A DNA stretch of 64,000 bases from an uncultured Prevotella sp. (GTDB lineage Bacteria; Bacteroidota; Bacteroidia; Bacteroidales; Bacteroidaceae): assembly GCA_944319815.1 (NCBI GenBank), contig CALUEX010000005.1, forward strand, positions 42,504 to 106,503, given 5' to 3'. A model generated the notes under the pieces. It had not been told where the DNA came from, searched no databases, and saw only the letters and a list, made by a program, of their open reading frames with translations. Shown here piece after piece: positions 17,308 through 25,648 of the stretch (position 1 is the first letter of the stretch; each line of letters opens with the position of its first letter). The translations under genes and the position numbers were made by a program.

Positions 17308-18219
17308 CTATCGTCTTCCCCTGAAGCCACCGCCACCTCCGCCACCACGGCTGCCGCCTCCAAACGAGCCTCCGCCATGGAAGCCACCGCTACGGCTGCC
17401 GCCGAACGAACCGCTGTTGTTGAACGTCGAACGGCTTGGGGTGTTGTTATAGTTGTTATAAGTGTTCTGGCGGTTTCCACGGAAGCGGTTGTTATAATTA
17501 GTGGTATTGCGCCCTGTTGAATATCTATTGCCAGTGAAGCTGCTGTTGCCTCGCGTCGTACTGTTGTTGCCTCGGTAGCCACGGAAGTTGTTTGCCGTGC
17601 CGTGATGCCCGTATGGACGCCCGTGGTTAGTCGTTCCGGTCACGCCGCGATAAGGACGGTAATACGAATATACGGGATAATACCACCCCCACGGCCTATG
17701 CCAACCATAGAACCAAGGGTCATACCATGGGTCGTACCACCAACCGGCATACCAATAGGGACTGCCATACCAGTATGAACCGTACCAATAAGGCGAACCG
17801 TACCAGCCGCCGTAAAGCCATGGGTCGTACCAATAGTAGTCGTCGTAGCGGCTCATCCGACGACTGTAAGTGTAGTCGTCTTCAGGGTTATAGGCGTAGT
17901 CGAAGTCGTCAGAAACAAACGCAGTGTCAGCCAAAAGGCTGTCTGAAGCCACGCTGTCCAAGACTATTACGTCACTATACAACGAGTCGAGGCCCTGACC
18001 CAGATAGTTATCGGCAAAACGTCCACGACGGTTGTATTCGTCAACGTCCCTGTAACCATAATTATAATATGTGCCCACGGCATTGTCTGTATCCACATAT
18101 TGCCGCTCGGGCTCAGCCTTGTCTTCTTTCTTCGGCGTAAAATACATATCGTCCTGGGCAAAAACCCCGGATGACATGAAACCGAACAAAACGGCAAATA
18201 ATAAAACAATCCTTTTCAT
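17308..18219 (-). CDS. Secreted Tyr/Trp/Gly/Asn-rich protein of unknown function
   Basis: A 303-residue exported protein. ATG 18219 gives a signal peptide (MKRIVLLFAVLFGFMSSGVFA, then QDD); the longer start at 18255 lacks support. Residues ~95-165 are a dense Tyr/Trp/Gly/Pro block (repeats of WYGSPYWYGSYWYGS type and YDPW). The next part is rich in Asn, Arg, Thr and Gly. The C-terminus is a glycine run with RG pairs (GGGGGGGFRGRR). Such composition suggests an unstructured or self-assembling envelope protein, but no domain is recognised. It has no operon partner; the divergent prmA begins 134 bases away. GC-rich glycine codons at the end are local and probably reflect composition, not transfer. 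Confidence 0.75.
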   Translation of the reverse strand: MKRIVLLFAVLFGFMSSGVFAQDDMYFTPKKEDKAEPERQYVDTDNAVGTYYNYGYRDVDEYNRRGRFADNYLGQGLDSLYSDVIVLDSVASDSLLADTAFVSDDFDYAYNPEDDYTYSRRMSRYDDYYWYDPWLYGGWYGSPYWYGSYWYGSPYWYAGWWYDPWYDPWFYGWHRPWGWYYPVYSYYRPYRGVTGTTNHGRPYGHHGTANNFRGYRGNNSTTRGNSSFTGNRYSTGRNTTNYNNRFRGNRQNTYNNYNNTPSRSTFNNSGSFGGSRSGGFHGGGSFGGGSRGGGGGGGFRGRR

Positions 18220-18325
18220 AAATCGAACCTCCGTATACGTAATTTGATGATACAAAAATACTAATAAATATATTGCAAAAATACGGAAAAACCCTAAACA
18301 TTGATAGGTTTTCCCCTATTTTTTA

Positions 18326-18333
18326 TACATTTG
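18326..18333 (+). promoter_or_regulatory. -7 box for prmA
   Basis: TACATTTG matches TAnnTTTG, about 20 bases before the prmA ATG at 18354. An ATTG 22 bases upstream is a weak -33 box. Confidence 0.55.
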
Positions 18334-18353
18334 CAGAAGAATTTAACAAGTAT

Positions 18354-19244
18354 ATGAAATATCTCCAGACAATATTCAATATTACCGACAAAAATGGCCT
18401 TAAAATAAACGAAGCCAACCTGCTGCAAACGGCCAAGGACTTGCTGTGCGCCATAGTTGGCAACGTTGGCTACGAAGCCTTTGAAGACAACGGCGATACG
18501 GTGACGGGATATGTTCAAAAAGGACTTTACGACGAAAAAGACTTACGTGAAAGCATTGAAACATTCCCTTTGGAGAACATACAAATATCCTATGCCACGA
18601 CTGATTCAGAAGATAAAAACTGGAACGCATCATGGGAAGAACACGGCTTCGAACCGATAACGATAGACGGTAAATGCATTGTGCATGACACTATGAACCT
18701 TCCGCCCTACATTCCTGAAGAAGCAATGGAAGTGACCATCGACACAAAACAGGCTTTCGGCACAGGCAGACATGAAACAACCGCAATGGTGATAAGCGAA
18801 CTACTGGATATTGACCTGAAAGGCAAGAACGTGCTTGACTGCGGTTGCGGCACAGGCATCTTGTCTATCGTGGCGGCAAAGGCGGGGGCAGCAAATGTCA
18901 CAGGATACGACATCGACGAATGGAGCGTGGAAAACACAAGGCACAACTGTACCATCAACGGCACAACTAACGTTAACGTATTGCACGGTGACGCTAAAAT
19001 AATAAACGGGCTCGACAAGAAATTTGACATAGTGACAGCCAACATCAACCGCAACATCCTGCTGGCCGATATGGACACATTCAAACAGGCATTGGCTAAA
19101 AACGGCATTCTGATATTAAGCGGTTTCTACACGGACGATGCAAAGATGCTGACAGATAAAGCCGGTAATCTCGGTATGGAGCTGAAAAAACAAACCAGCA
19201 AGAACGACTGGTGCGCTCTCGTCTTCGAGAACAAGAACGGCTAA
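18354..19244 (+). CDS. prmA: Ribosomal protein L11 methyltransferase
   Basis: A 296-residue SAM-dependent methyltransferase predicted to methylate ribosomal protein L11. The N-terminal substrate domain contains NWNASWEEHGFEPI and TKQAFGTGRHETTAM, which are PrmA signatures. The SAM-binding motif is VLDCGCGTGILSIVAAKAGA, and motif IV reads DIVTANINRNILL. The ATG at 18354 (MKYLQTIFNITD) is preferred because the -7 box at 18326 lies upstream of it and downstream of the longer start. The stop is 3 bases from the end of the convergent lysozyme gene. Confidence 0.93.
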   Translation: MKYLQTIFNITDKNGLKINEANLLQTAKDLLCAIVGNVGYEAFEDNGDTVTGYVQKGLYDEKDLRESIETFPLENIQISYATTDSEDKNWNASWEEHGFEPITIDGKCIVHDTMNLPPYIPEEAMEVTIDTKQAFGTGRHETTAMVISELLDIDLKGKNVLDCGCGTGILSIVAAKAGAANVTGYDIDEWSVENTRHNCTINGTTNVNVLHGDAKIINGLDKKFDIVTANINRNILLADMDTFKQALAKNGILILSGFYTDDAKMLTDKAGNLGMELKKQTSKNDWCALVFENKNG

Positions 19245-19247
19245 ACG

Positions 19248-20123
19248 CTAATTCCCTATCGTCAACTTGCGCAAGTCATAATAACTACCGTTATAAATAT
19301 TGAAATCGACGTAGCCCTTGATGCCAGGCAGACGGCCAGCATCAGTATGTTGCCAAAACTTCCATTCGCCGGCATACTCCACCTTATCAACGTAATAATG
19401 GGCTATCCAATAAGGATAGTCGTCAAACACGGGGTCGTTCAAATAATTTATCTTGAATTTATAATAAGTGTAGATTATAGGTTTCACATGGTATCTGTCT
19501 TCGACAATGTGAAGCCACGTCAACACATCACGCTGGAAATCCTCGACCGTCACGTCTTTAGGCTTATTCTCAATATCGAGAACTGGCGGCAAATCCCCGT
19601 CAATCAAAATGACATTGTCCAAAAAAAAATATGCTTGGTCGCGGGCTGATGACTTATTACTCCAGAAATGGTAAGCACCACGAATGAAACCATATTCACG
19701 GGCTTGAGTGAAATTCTCTTTGAACTTTGGGTCAACAATGGTCGTTCCCTCGGTTGCCTTTATCAAAATGAAACGCACCGGGCACTTCTCTATCATCGCA
19801 TTGCGCAACAATTCCCAATCTATATCCCCTTGATGGTGGCTTATGTCTATGCCGTGTATTTCATATCCGTCAGGATACTTAGCCTCACCATACAAAGCCC
19901 GCCAGCGAAATCCAAAAGGGCCAACAAATACGTTATAGAAGACCCAAACGTAGAACACCACAACACACAAGCCGCCTACCCACCACGCCCAACGCGGGTA
20001 GCGGCGGAAAAAACGTTCGCTTCTCCCCATACGCGAACCGCGACGGTTATATGAAGAACCACCGCCTCTTCTCATAGATGAAGTTCTGCGTCTTGAGACT
20101 CTTGTCTTATTGTTTTCAGGCAT
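19248..20123 (-). CDS. GH25-family lysozyme, membrane anchored
   Basis: A 291-residue protein with a basic cytoplasmic tail (about 45 residues rich in Arg, Ser and Gly), one membrane segment at ~46-66, and a periplasmic GH25 domain. The catalytic residues are visible: Asp93 in GIDISHHQG and Asp183/Glu185 in VLDIENKP. HFWSNKSSARDQAYFF and WIAHYYVD-----EWKFWQHTDAG are typical of the fold. GH25 enzymes cut the MurNAc-GlcNAc bond of peptidoglycan, so a wall-remodelling role is likely. It follows pfp on the minus strand, with a hairpin between them. Confidence 0.92.
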   Translation of the reverse strand: MPENNKTRVSRRRTSSMRRGGGSSYNRRGSRMGRSERFFRRYPRWAWWVGGLCVVVFYVWVFYNVFVGPFGFRWRALYGEAKYPDGYEIHGIDISHHQGDIDWELLRNAMIEKCPVRFILIKATEGTTIVDPKFKENFTQAREYGFIRGAYHFWSNKSSARDQAYFFLDNVILIDGDLPPVLDIENKPKDVTVEDFQRDVLTWLHIVEDRYHVKPIIYTYYKFKINYLNDPVFDDYPYWIAHYYVDKVEYAGEWKFWQHTDAGRLPGIKGYVDFNIYNGSYYDLRKLTIGN

Positions 20124-20140
20124 TCTACATTAATAAAATT

Positions 20141-20201
20141 AAGGCGTGCCTAAAAACAATGTGCTGCAATGAGCCACACACATTTCAGGCACACCTTAAA
20201 A
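20141..20201. terminator. Hairpin between pfp and the GH25 gene
   Basis: TTAAGGCGTGCCTAAA and TTTCAGGCACACCTTAA are near-complementary arms. On the minus strand the structure follows pfp by about 20 bases. Confidence 0.55.
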
Positions 20202-20219
20202 AACTATCTTCAAAAAGCA

Positions 20220-21866
20220 TCAGGCCTTGTCTTGCTCCAAAGCAAGGGTCCTGGTGGTTCTATCACAAACTTCGGAAGGCCCCCAATACTGTATAGGCCC
20301 TGGATATACATAGCAAGTATCCTTAGACCACCTGTCACGGTTGGCCTCAAGTTCCTTGAACGGCTTGCCTTCCAAGTCAACCAAAGCCTTCCTGATAACG
20401 GGTTTCATCTCGCCGTTCCTACGCTCAATATTCATCATCATCGTAATCGGCACACCACCAGCCACCCAATCGCTTGCAGGGCGTGTCGTATGCTTTACAA
20501 CAGCCATATAGCCCGTCTTGCCGTTGGCAATAAGGTGAGCAGCACTTGCACCAAGAGCGTAACAATAGTCGGCATCAAAGTTTGAAGGAGCGGCACAACG
20601 GCCTTCATATCCAAAGAAGTGATGGAGCGAAGCAAACTTTCCTACATACTTGCCTTCTGCCTTCCATTGCGCCAACTTGGCCTCACACATATCAGACAGC
20701 AGCTTTTCTGTTTCTATAAGAGAAACTTGCACATTTCCATGCGGGTCGCGGTCCAAGGAAAGTTGGCGCGCAACATTATCCGGCAATGTAGAGAACGTTT
20801 GCTTATTGTCGTCACTCAGATGACTCATTATATATTCACGTTGAGCTACAGGGTCAAGTTCCTTATAATCGTTGCCGTGTGAAGCTAAAAGGTCATTGAG
20901 TTCCTCTATCAACTTACCTATTGACGGAATAAACTCAATCAAGCCTTCCGGCACCAATATAACACCGTAATTATCGCCCTTCGACGCGCGATAGGCTATC
21001 ACTTCGCATATTTGCTCAACTATTTGGTTCAATGTCATATTCTTGGCCTTCACTTCCTCGGAAACGAGACAGATGTTAGGCTGACACTGTAAAGCGCATT
21101 CCAAAGCTATGTGACTTGCCGAACGTCCCATCAACTTTATAAAATGCCAATACTTGCGGGCGGAGTTGCAATCACGCTCGATATTGCCAATCAGCTCCGA
21201 ATATGTCTTCGTCGCAGTGTCAAAACCGAACGATGTCTCTATCTGGCTATTCTTCAAGTCGCCGTCTATAGTCTTCGGGCATCCTATCACCTGCACACCG
21301 TAATTCTTAGCGGCATAATACTCGGCGAGCACGCACGCATTAGTGTTTGAGTCGTCGCCACCGATGATGACAAGAGCCTTGATGCCAAGCTCGCGAATTA
21401 TCTCAAGCCCTTTTTCAAACTGCTCAACCTTTTCCAACTTTGTACGGCCTGAACCTATCATGTCAAAGCCGCCTGTATTACGGTAGTCATCAATAAAGTC
21501 CTTGGTTATCTCCATGTATTTATGGTCTACAAGTCCGCCTGGACCAAGGATGAAACCATACAGCTTATTGTCCGGGTTCATCTTCTTTATCGTGTCAAAC
21601 AAGCCCGTAATGACATTATGCCCACCCGGAGCCTGTCCACCGCTGAGGATTACGCCTACATTCATGAGCTGCCCGTTCTCGCTGTCGCTTGGTTCAAACT
21701 CCACAATCGGCATACCATAGGTATTCGGAAACAACTTCTGTATTTCCTCTTTGTTGTCCGCGCTTTCCGTTGGAGCACCTTCCTTAACCTTGACATAGCC
21801 TTTTATGGCCTCTGGCAAATGTGGCACATAAGCCATTCTGGCTTTTTGCAATACACTTTTTTCCAT
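20220..21866 (-). CDS. pfp: Pyrophosphate-dependent phosphofructokinase
   Basis: A 548-residue PPi:fructose-6-phosphate 1-phosphotransferase, the reversible glycolytic enzyme used by many anaerobes in place of ATP-PFK. The loop [16 protein letters not shown] and the GGDDSNTNA motif are diagnostic: the second Asp in GGDD marks the PPi-dependent type. [22 protein letters not shown] is the fructose-6-phosphate-binding core. The length fits the long class of the enzyme. A -7 box, TAAATTTG, lies at 21937-21930 with TTTT 19 bases upstream, giving a leader of about 60 bases. Confidence 0.96.
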   Translation of the reverse strand: MEKSVLQKARMAYVPHLPEAIKGYVKVKEGAPTESADNKEEIQKLFPNTYGMPIVEFEPSDSENGQLMNVGVILSGGQAPGGHNVITGLFDTIKKMNPDNKLYGFILGPGGLVDHKYMEITKDFIDDYRNTGGFDMIGSGRTKLEKVEQFEKGLEIIRELGIKALVIIGGDDSNTNACVLAEYYAAKNYGVQVIGCPKTIDGDLKNSQIETSFGFDTATKTYSELIGNIERDCNSARKYWHFIKLMGRSASHIALECALQCQPNICLVSEEVKAKNMTLNQIVEQICEVIAYRASKGDNYGVILVPEGLIEFIPSIGKLIEELNDLLASHGNDYKELDPVAQREYIMSHLSDDNKQTFSTLPDNVARQLSLDRDPHGNVQVSLIETEKLLSDMCEAKLAQWKAEGKYVGKFASLHHFFGYEGRCAAPSNFDADYCYALGASAAHLIANGKTGYMAVVKHTTRPASDWVAGGVPITMMMNIERRNGEMKPVIRKALVDLEGKPFKELEANRDRWSKDTCYVYPGPIQYWGPSEVCDRTTRTLALEQDKA

Positions 21867-21929
21867 GACATTTTATTTTTTTAGTTACTTTGATGTCGCA
21901 CCTAACGACCGTGTTATCGTCGGCAAGTG

Positions 21930-21937
21930 CAAATTTA
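21930..21937 (-). promoter_or_regulatory. -7 box for pfp
   Basis: TAAATTTG on the minus strand, with TTTT in place of TTTG 19 bases upstream. Confidence 0.55.
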
Positions 21938-22007
21938 ATAATTTTTGTCTATTCTGAAAAATAAATGGATTATTTTGAAACTTAATATTGTTTTTTTCCA
22001 CCAAAGC

Positions 22008-22038
22008 ATTGAAGTTTAATAATTATTGCGTATATTTG
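22008..22038 (+). promoter_or_regulatory. Bacteroides-type promoter for the 89-aa gene
   Basis: ATTG (22008-22011), 19 bases, then TATATTTG (22031-22038). The leader to ATG 22068 is about 25 bases. Confidence 0.7.
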
Positions 22039-22067
22039 TTCCAAAACATTTTTAATATTTCAACATT

Positions 22068-22337
22068 ATGGCTAACAAACGTGATTTAAAGAAATTGATA
22101 AACTATATCTGCGACGATTTGTTTTCAGAGTGCATCGCTGCTTCTTTGTACTGCGACAACAGGAAGAAAGAGGAAGTCAACTCAATTATAACTGCCATTG
22201 CCATGGTCAGGCAGAACTACATACAGCGCATATCGCACCCCGAACCAGGTATGCCGAAAAAAGATTACTTCAACGATTTAAAGAAAAGGCTGAACGAACA
22301 AATAGCTGAAATTACCGACAACATCGCCAACATCTAA
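22068..22337 (+). CDS. Small helical protein (89 aa), function unknown
   Basis: A charged, all-helical cytoplasmic protein (MANKRDLKKLINYICDDLFS ... LNEQIAEITDNIANI). The promoter directly upstream and the in-line spacing with the acyltransferase 21 bases downstream support it as a real gene and the first of a short operon. I do not recognise a family. Confidence 0.75.
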   Translation: MANKRDLKKLINYICDDLFSECIAASLYCDNRKKEEVNSIITAIAMVRQNYIQRISHPEPGMPKKDYFNDLKKRLNEQIAEITDNIANI

Positions 22338-22358
22338 CCCATACATATTTTACCGACA

Positions 22359-22907
22359 ATGCCGCAAGCATTCTGCAAATGGCTCTTATACAAACGTATG
22401 GGCTGGAAAAAGAACGTGACAGAAGACCATTCATGTAAATTCATAATCTGTCTCGCGCCTCACACAAGCAACATCGACTTCCTGATTGGTCAACTATACA
22501 TGAGAGCCGAAGGAATGAACATTAACTTCCTGATGAAGAAAGAGTGGTTCTTTTGGCCACTCGGCATAGCGTTCAGGAAAATCGGAGGCATACCGGTATG
22601 GCGTTCAAAGCACAAAAGGATGACAGACGTGCTCGCCGACATTGCGAAAAGCCAAGACACTTTCCGCCTATGTATCACGCCTGAAGGCACAAGGGCGCTC
22701 AACCCTGAATGGAAAAAAGGTTTTTACTACATAGCCTTAAAGGCCAGGATGCCCATCCTTCTGTACGGTCTTGACTATCGCAGGAAACTTATACAATGCA
22801 CCACGAGCGTCATGCCGAGCGGCGACATCGACGCCGACATGGCCAAAATAAAAAACTATTTCAAGAACTTCAAGGGGCGACACCCCGAGAAGTTCACCAT
22901 AGGCTAA
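22359..22907 (+). CDS. Acyltransferase of the glycerol-3-phosphate acyltransferase (PlsC-like) family
   Basis: A 182-residue protein with the family's HxxxxD motif (APHTSNIDF, residues ~34-42) and the PEGTR motif (ITPEGTRALNPEWKKGFY). These proteins move an acyl chain from acyl-CoA or acyl-ACP to a lysophospholipid or related acceptor at the membrane. The short length and sequence fit the lysophospholipid acyltransferase-like proteins of Bacteroidota; the real substrate is not known. It is followed 5 bases later by the amidase/golvesin lipoprotein gene. Confidence 0.85.
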   Translation: MPQAFCKWLLYKRMGWKKNVTEDHSCKFIICLAPHTSNIDFLIGQLYMRAEGMNINFLMKKEWFFWPLGIAFRKIGGIPVWRSKHKRMTDVLADIAKSQDTFRLCITPEGTRALNPEWKKGFYYIALKARMPILLYGLDYRRKLIQCTTSVMPSGDIDADMAKIKNYFKNFKGRHPEKFTIG

Positions 22908-22912
22908 TAACT

Positions 22913-25543
22913 ATGCGCAAACATTTTCACATATCCATATTGTCCCTTGTATTTCTTCTGTCAGCCTGTGGCACGCATAAGCACGTCATATCGCAACAAC
23001 CGGGACAACAGGGTAAACGCCCCGTAAAGGAAGTAAAGGCCAACATTGAATACAAGGGCTTGCCATGGGTAGAGAACGTATCAAGCCCAACCAACATAAC
23101 CAAAGGACTGCAAAACAGGCACCTCTCCGTTTGGGCAAGCCACGGCAGGTATTACAACAAGAACAAAGGGCGCTGGACATGGCAACGCCCCGACCTGTTC
23201 TGCACCAACGAAGACCTCTTCACCCAAACCATCGTTGTGCCATACCTCATACCAATGCTTGAGAATGCCGGGGCTACTGTGTTCACCCCGAGGGAACGCG
23301 ACTGGCAGAGATATGAGGTTATCGTTGACAATGATGACAAAGTGTTACTGCCATACTACACCGAGATTAACGTCAACCGCAAATGGCGCGATGCCAAGGC
23401 AAAAGGCTTTGCTGCCGACAACAAACCGTGCGGCAACAGGACTAACCCTTTCAGGCGCGGAACGACGCGCATGACCGAAGCCTCGCCTGGCAACGAATGC
23501 GAAATATCATACCAGCCACGCTTTGCCAAGGGAGGCCGATACGCCGTCTATGTAAGTTACGCCACACTGCTGGAAAGCGTGCCCGACGCACAATACATAG
23601 TCTACCACAAGGGGCGCAAAACCGTCTTTAACGTCAACCAAAGAATGGGCGGAGGGACATGGACCTACCTCGGGACATTTGACTTCGCCCCGGGCTGCAA
23701 CAGCGACAACCGTGTCGTCCTGACTAACGCAAGTGCCTATCAAGGAGTCGTCACCGCCGATGCCGTGCGGTTTGGCGGCGGTATGGGCGTGGTGGAAAGG
23801 AACGGCGCAACGAGCGGACTGCCAAAATGCCTTGAGGGAGCACGCTATTACGCCCAATGGGCCGGTGCGCCTGAAAGTGTCTATAGGGTTAAAGACGGCA
23901 TTGATGATTACAAGGAAGACATTTACTCGCGACCGTACATGACCAACTGGCTTGCGGGCGGCTCGTGCTTCGCGCCATACTCCGAGGGTCTCGGCGTGCC
24001 CATAGAGCTTGCCTTGGCCGTGCACAGCGACGCAGGTTACGCCAAGGACTTCTCGTCCATCATCGGCTCCTTGGCCATCTGCACCACCAACGCTTCCAAC
24101 GGACTGTTGGCTTCCGGCCTTACGCGGCGCAATTCAAAGACTTTCGCCTCTTACTTGCTCGACGGAGTGACGAAAGACATATCGCGGACATACGGACGGT
24201 GGAACAAAAGATACCTATATGACAGGAACTACGCCGAGACGCGCTGCGCCGACGTTCCGGCCGCAATAATCGAAACCTTGTCTCACCAGAACTTTCCCGA
24301 CATGAAGTTCGGCCTCGACCCAAACTTCCGTTTCGCCCTTGCCCGCAGCCTGTACAAGTCAATTTTGCGTTTCAATTCCGAGATGCACGACCGTCCTTAC
24401 GTCGTAACGCCGCTCGCGCCCGTAAACTTCAGTGTTGATTTCGCCGTTGCCGACACGGTCGTCTTGCGGTGGGACGCACAGCCCGACGCCGCCGAGCCAA
24501 CCGCCACGCCCACCTATTATATATTATATACGGCAACGGGCAGCTCCGGTTTCGACAACGGCATACCCGTCCACGGCACGGCTTGCAAAATCAAGTTGCA
24601 ACCCGGCGTGCTTTACAACTTCCGCCTTACCGCCGCTAACGAGGGCGGCGAGAGCTTCCCCACCGAGACTATATCGGCAGCATATAATCCCGGAGCCATC
24701 CAAACCGTACTCATCGTCAACGGCTTCAACCGCCTGGCGTCACCTGCCGTGGTCAACGACGCCACGCGCCAAGGCTTCGACCTCGATGCCGACCCGGGCG
24801 TAAGCTACGGCAAGACATTGGGCTTTTCGGGCAAGCAAATATGCTTCGACAAGACGAAGGCCGGCATGGAGGGCGAAGGCGCATTGGGATACTGCGGCAA
24901 CGAAATGGCCGGCCGCATCATCATGGGCAACGAGTTCAACTACGTGGCCACCCATGCCGAAGCCGTGATGGGCGCAGGTAAATACAACATCGTGAGTTGC
25001 GCGAAGTCGGCCCTTGGCCGTTCCATCACCGACCTCGACAAATACGGGTGCATAGACCTCATACTCGGACTGGAGAAAGACGACGGATGGTCACTCCACC
25101 GCTACAAGACCTTCTCCCCAATGATGCAAGCCTTGCTGTCAGAATATACCAGCCGCGGCGGCAACCTGCTCGTCAGCGGAGCTTACGTGGGCAGCGACAT
25201 GGGCACAAATAAGGAAACAAAGTTCCTCGAAGACGTGCTGCACCTCACGCCTGACGGCAGCTCCCGCCCGGCCTACCGCAACACCATCAGCGGCATGGGC
25301 ACATCGTTCAACATATACACCATGCTCAACGAAGACCACTATGCCGCAACGTCAATCGACCACATCAAGCCCCTCGCCCCGGCATTCTGCGCCCTTACCG
25401 ACGCCGACGGCCGCTCCGTATGCGTGGCTTACGACGGCAAGAGCAACCGCACGTTCACCATGGGCTTCCCATTCGAGTGCATAACATCAGCACAAAAGCG
25501 GGCGGCAATAATGCGCGGAATACTCAATTTCATGTTCAAGTAG
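22913..25543 (+). CDS. Large lipoprotein with amidase-like, golvesin-like and fibronectin III domains
   Basis: An 876-residue lipoprotein; ATG 22913 gives a signal peptide with lipobox LSAC (Cys19). The longer start at 22796 lies inside the previous gene and is rejected. Residues ~70-135 (LSVWASHGRYYNK ... IPMLENAGATVFTPRERD) and ~365-480 (IELALAVHSDAGY ... AAIIETLSHQNFPD) look like two halves of an N-acetylmuramoyl-L-alanine amidase fold. Between them is a golvesin/xanthan-lyase carbohydrate-binding-like insert (GRYAVYVSYATL ... GTWTYLGTFDF). A fibronectin III domain follows at ~505-595 and then a Rossmann-like C-terminal region. Relatives are often labelled xanthan lyase or amidase. Peptidoglycan cleavage in the outer envelope is the best guess. 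The stop is followed by a strong terminator. Confidence 0.8.
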   Translation: MRKHFHISILSLVFLLSACGTHKHVISQQPGQQGKRPVKEVKANIEYKGLPWVENVSSPTNITKGLQNRHLSVWASHGRYYNKNKGRWTWQRPDLFCTNEDLFTQTIVVPYLIPMLENAGATVFTPRERDWQRYEVIVDNDDKVLLPYYTEINVNRKWRDAKAKGFAADNKPCGNRTNPFRRGTTRMTEASPGNECEISYQPRFAKGGRYAVYVSYATLLESVPDAQYIVYHKGRKTVFNVNQRMGGGTWTYLGTFDFAPGCNSDNRVVLTNASAYQGVVTADAVRFGGGMGVVERNGATSGLPKCLEGARYYAQWAGAPESVYRVKDGIDDYKEDIYSRPYMTNWLAGGSCFAPYSEGLGVPIELALAVHSDAGYAKDFSSIIGSLAICTTNASNGLLASGLTRRNSKTFASYLLDGVTKDISRTYGRWNKRYLYDRNYAETRCADVPAAIIETLSHQNFPDMKFGLDPNFRFALARSLYKSILRFNSEMHDRPYVVTPLAPVNFSVDFAVADTVVLRWDAQPDAAEPTATPTYYILYTATGSSGFDNGIPVHGTACKIKLQPGVLYNFRLTAANEGGESFPTETISAAYNPGAIQTVLIVNGFNRLASPAVVNDATRQGFDLDADPGVSYGKTLGFSGKQICFDKTKAGMEGEGALGYCGNEMAGRIIMGNEFNYVATHAEAVMGAGKYNIVSCAKSALGRSITDLDKYGCIDLILGLEKDDGWSLHRYKTFSPMMQALLSEYTSRGGNLLVSGAYVGSDMGTNKETKFLEDVLHLTPDGSSRPAYRNTISGMGTSFNIYTMLNEDHYAATSIDHIKPLAPAFCALTDADGRSVCVAYDGKSNRTFTMGFPFECITSAQKRAAIMRGILNFMFK

Positions 25544-25584
25544 ACGAGTTGACAAGTAGACCGGTTAACATTTTATAAATATAA

Positions 25585-25624
25585 AAAAGCGGTTGAAACC
25601 TTCGTGTGGGTTTCAACCGCTTTT
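25585..25624. terminator. Strong bidirectional hairpin terminator
   Basis: A perfect 16-bp stem (AAAAGCGGTTGAAACC and its complement at 25609-25624) with an 8-base loop. The A-run and T-run on each side suit both the lipoprotein gene and the convergent mutB. Confidence 0.9.
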
Positions 25625-25648
25625 GGTTTTTATGCCATTACTATAGGC

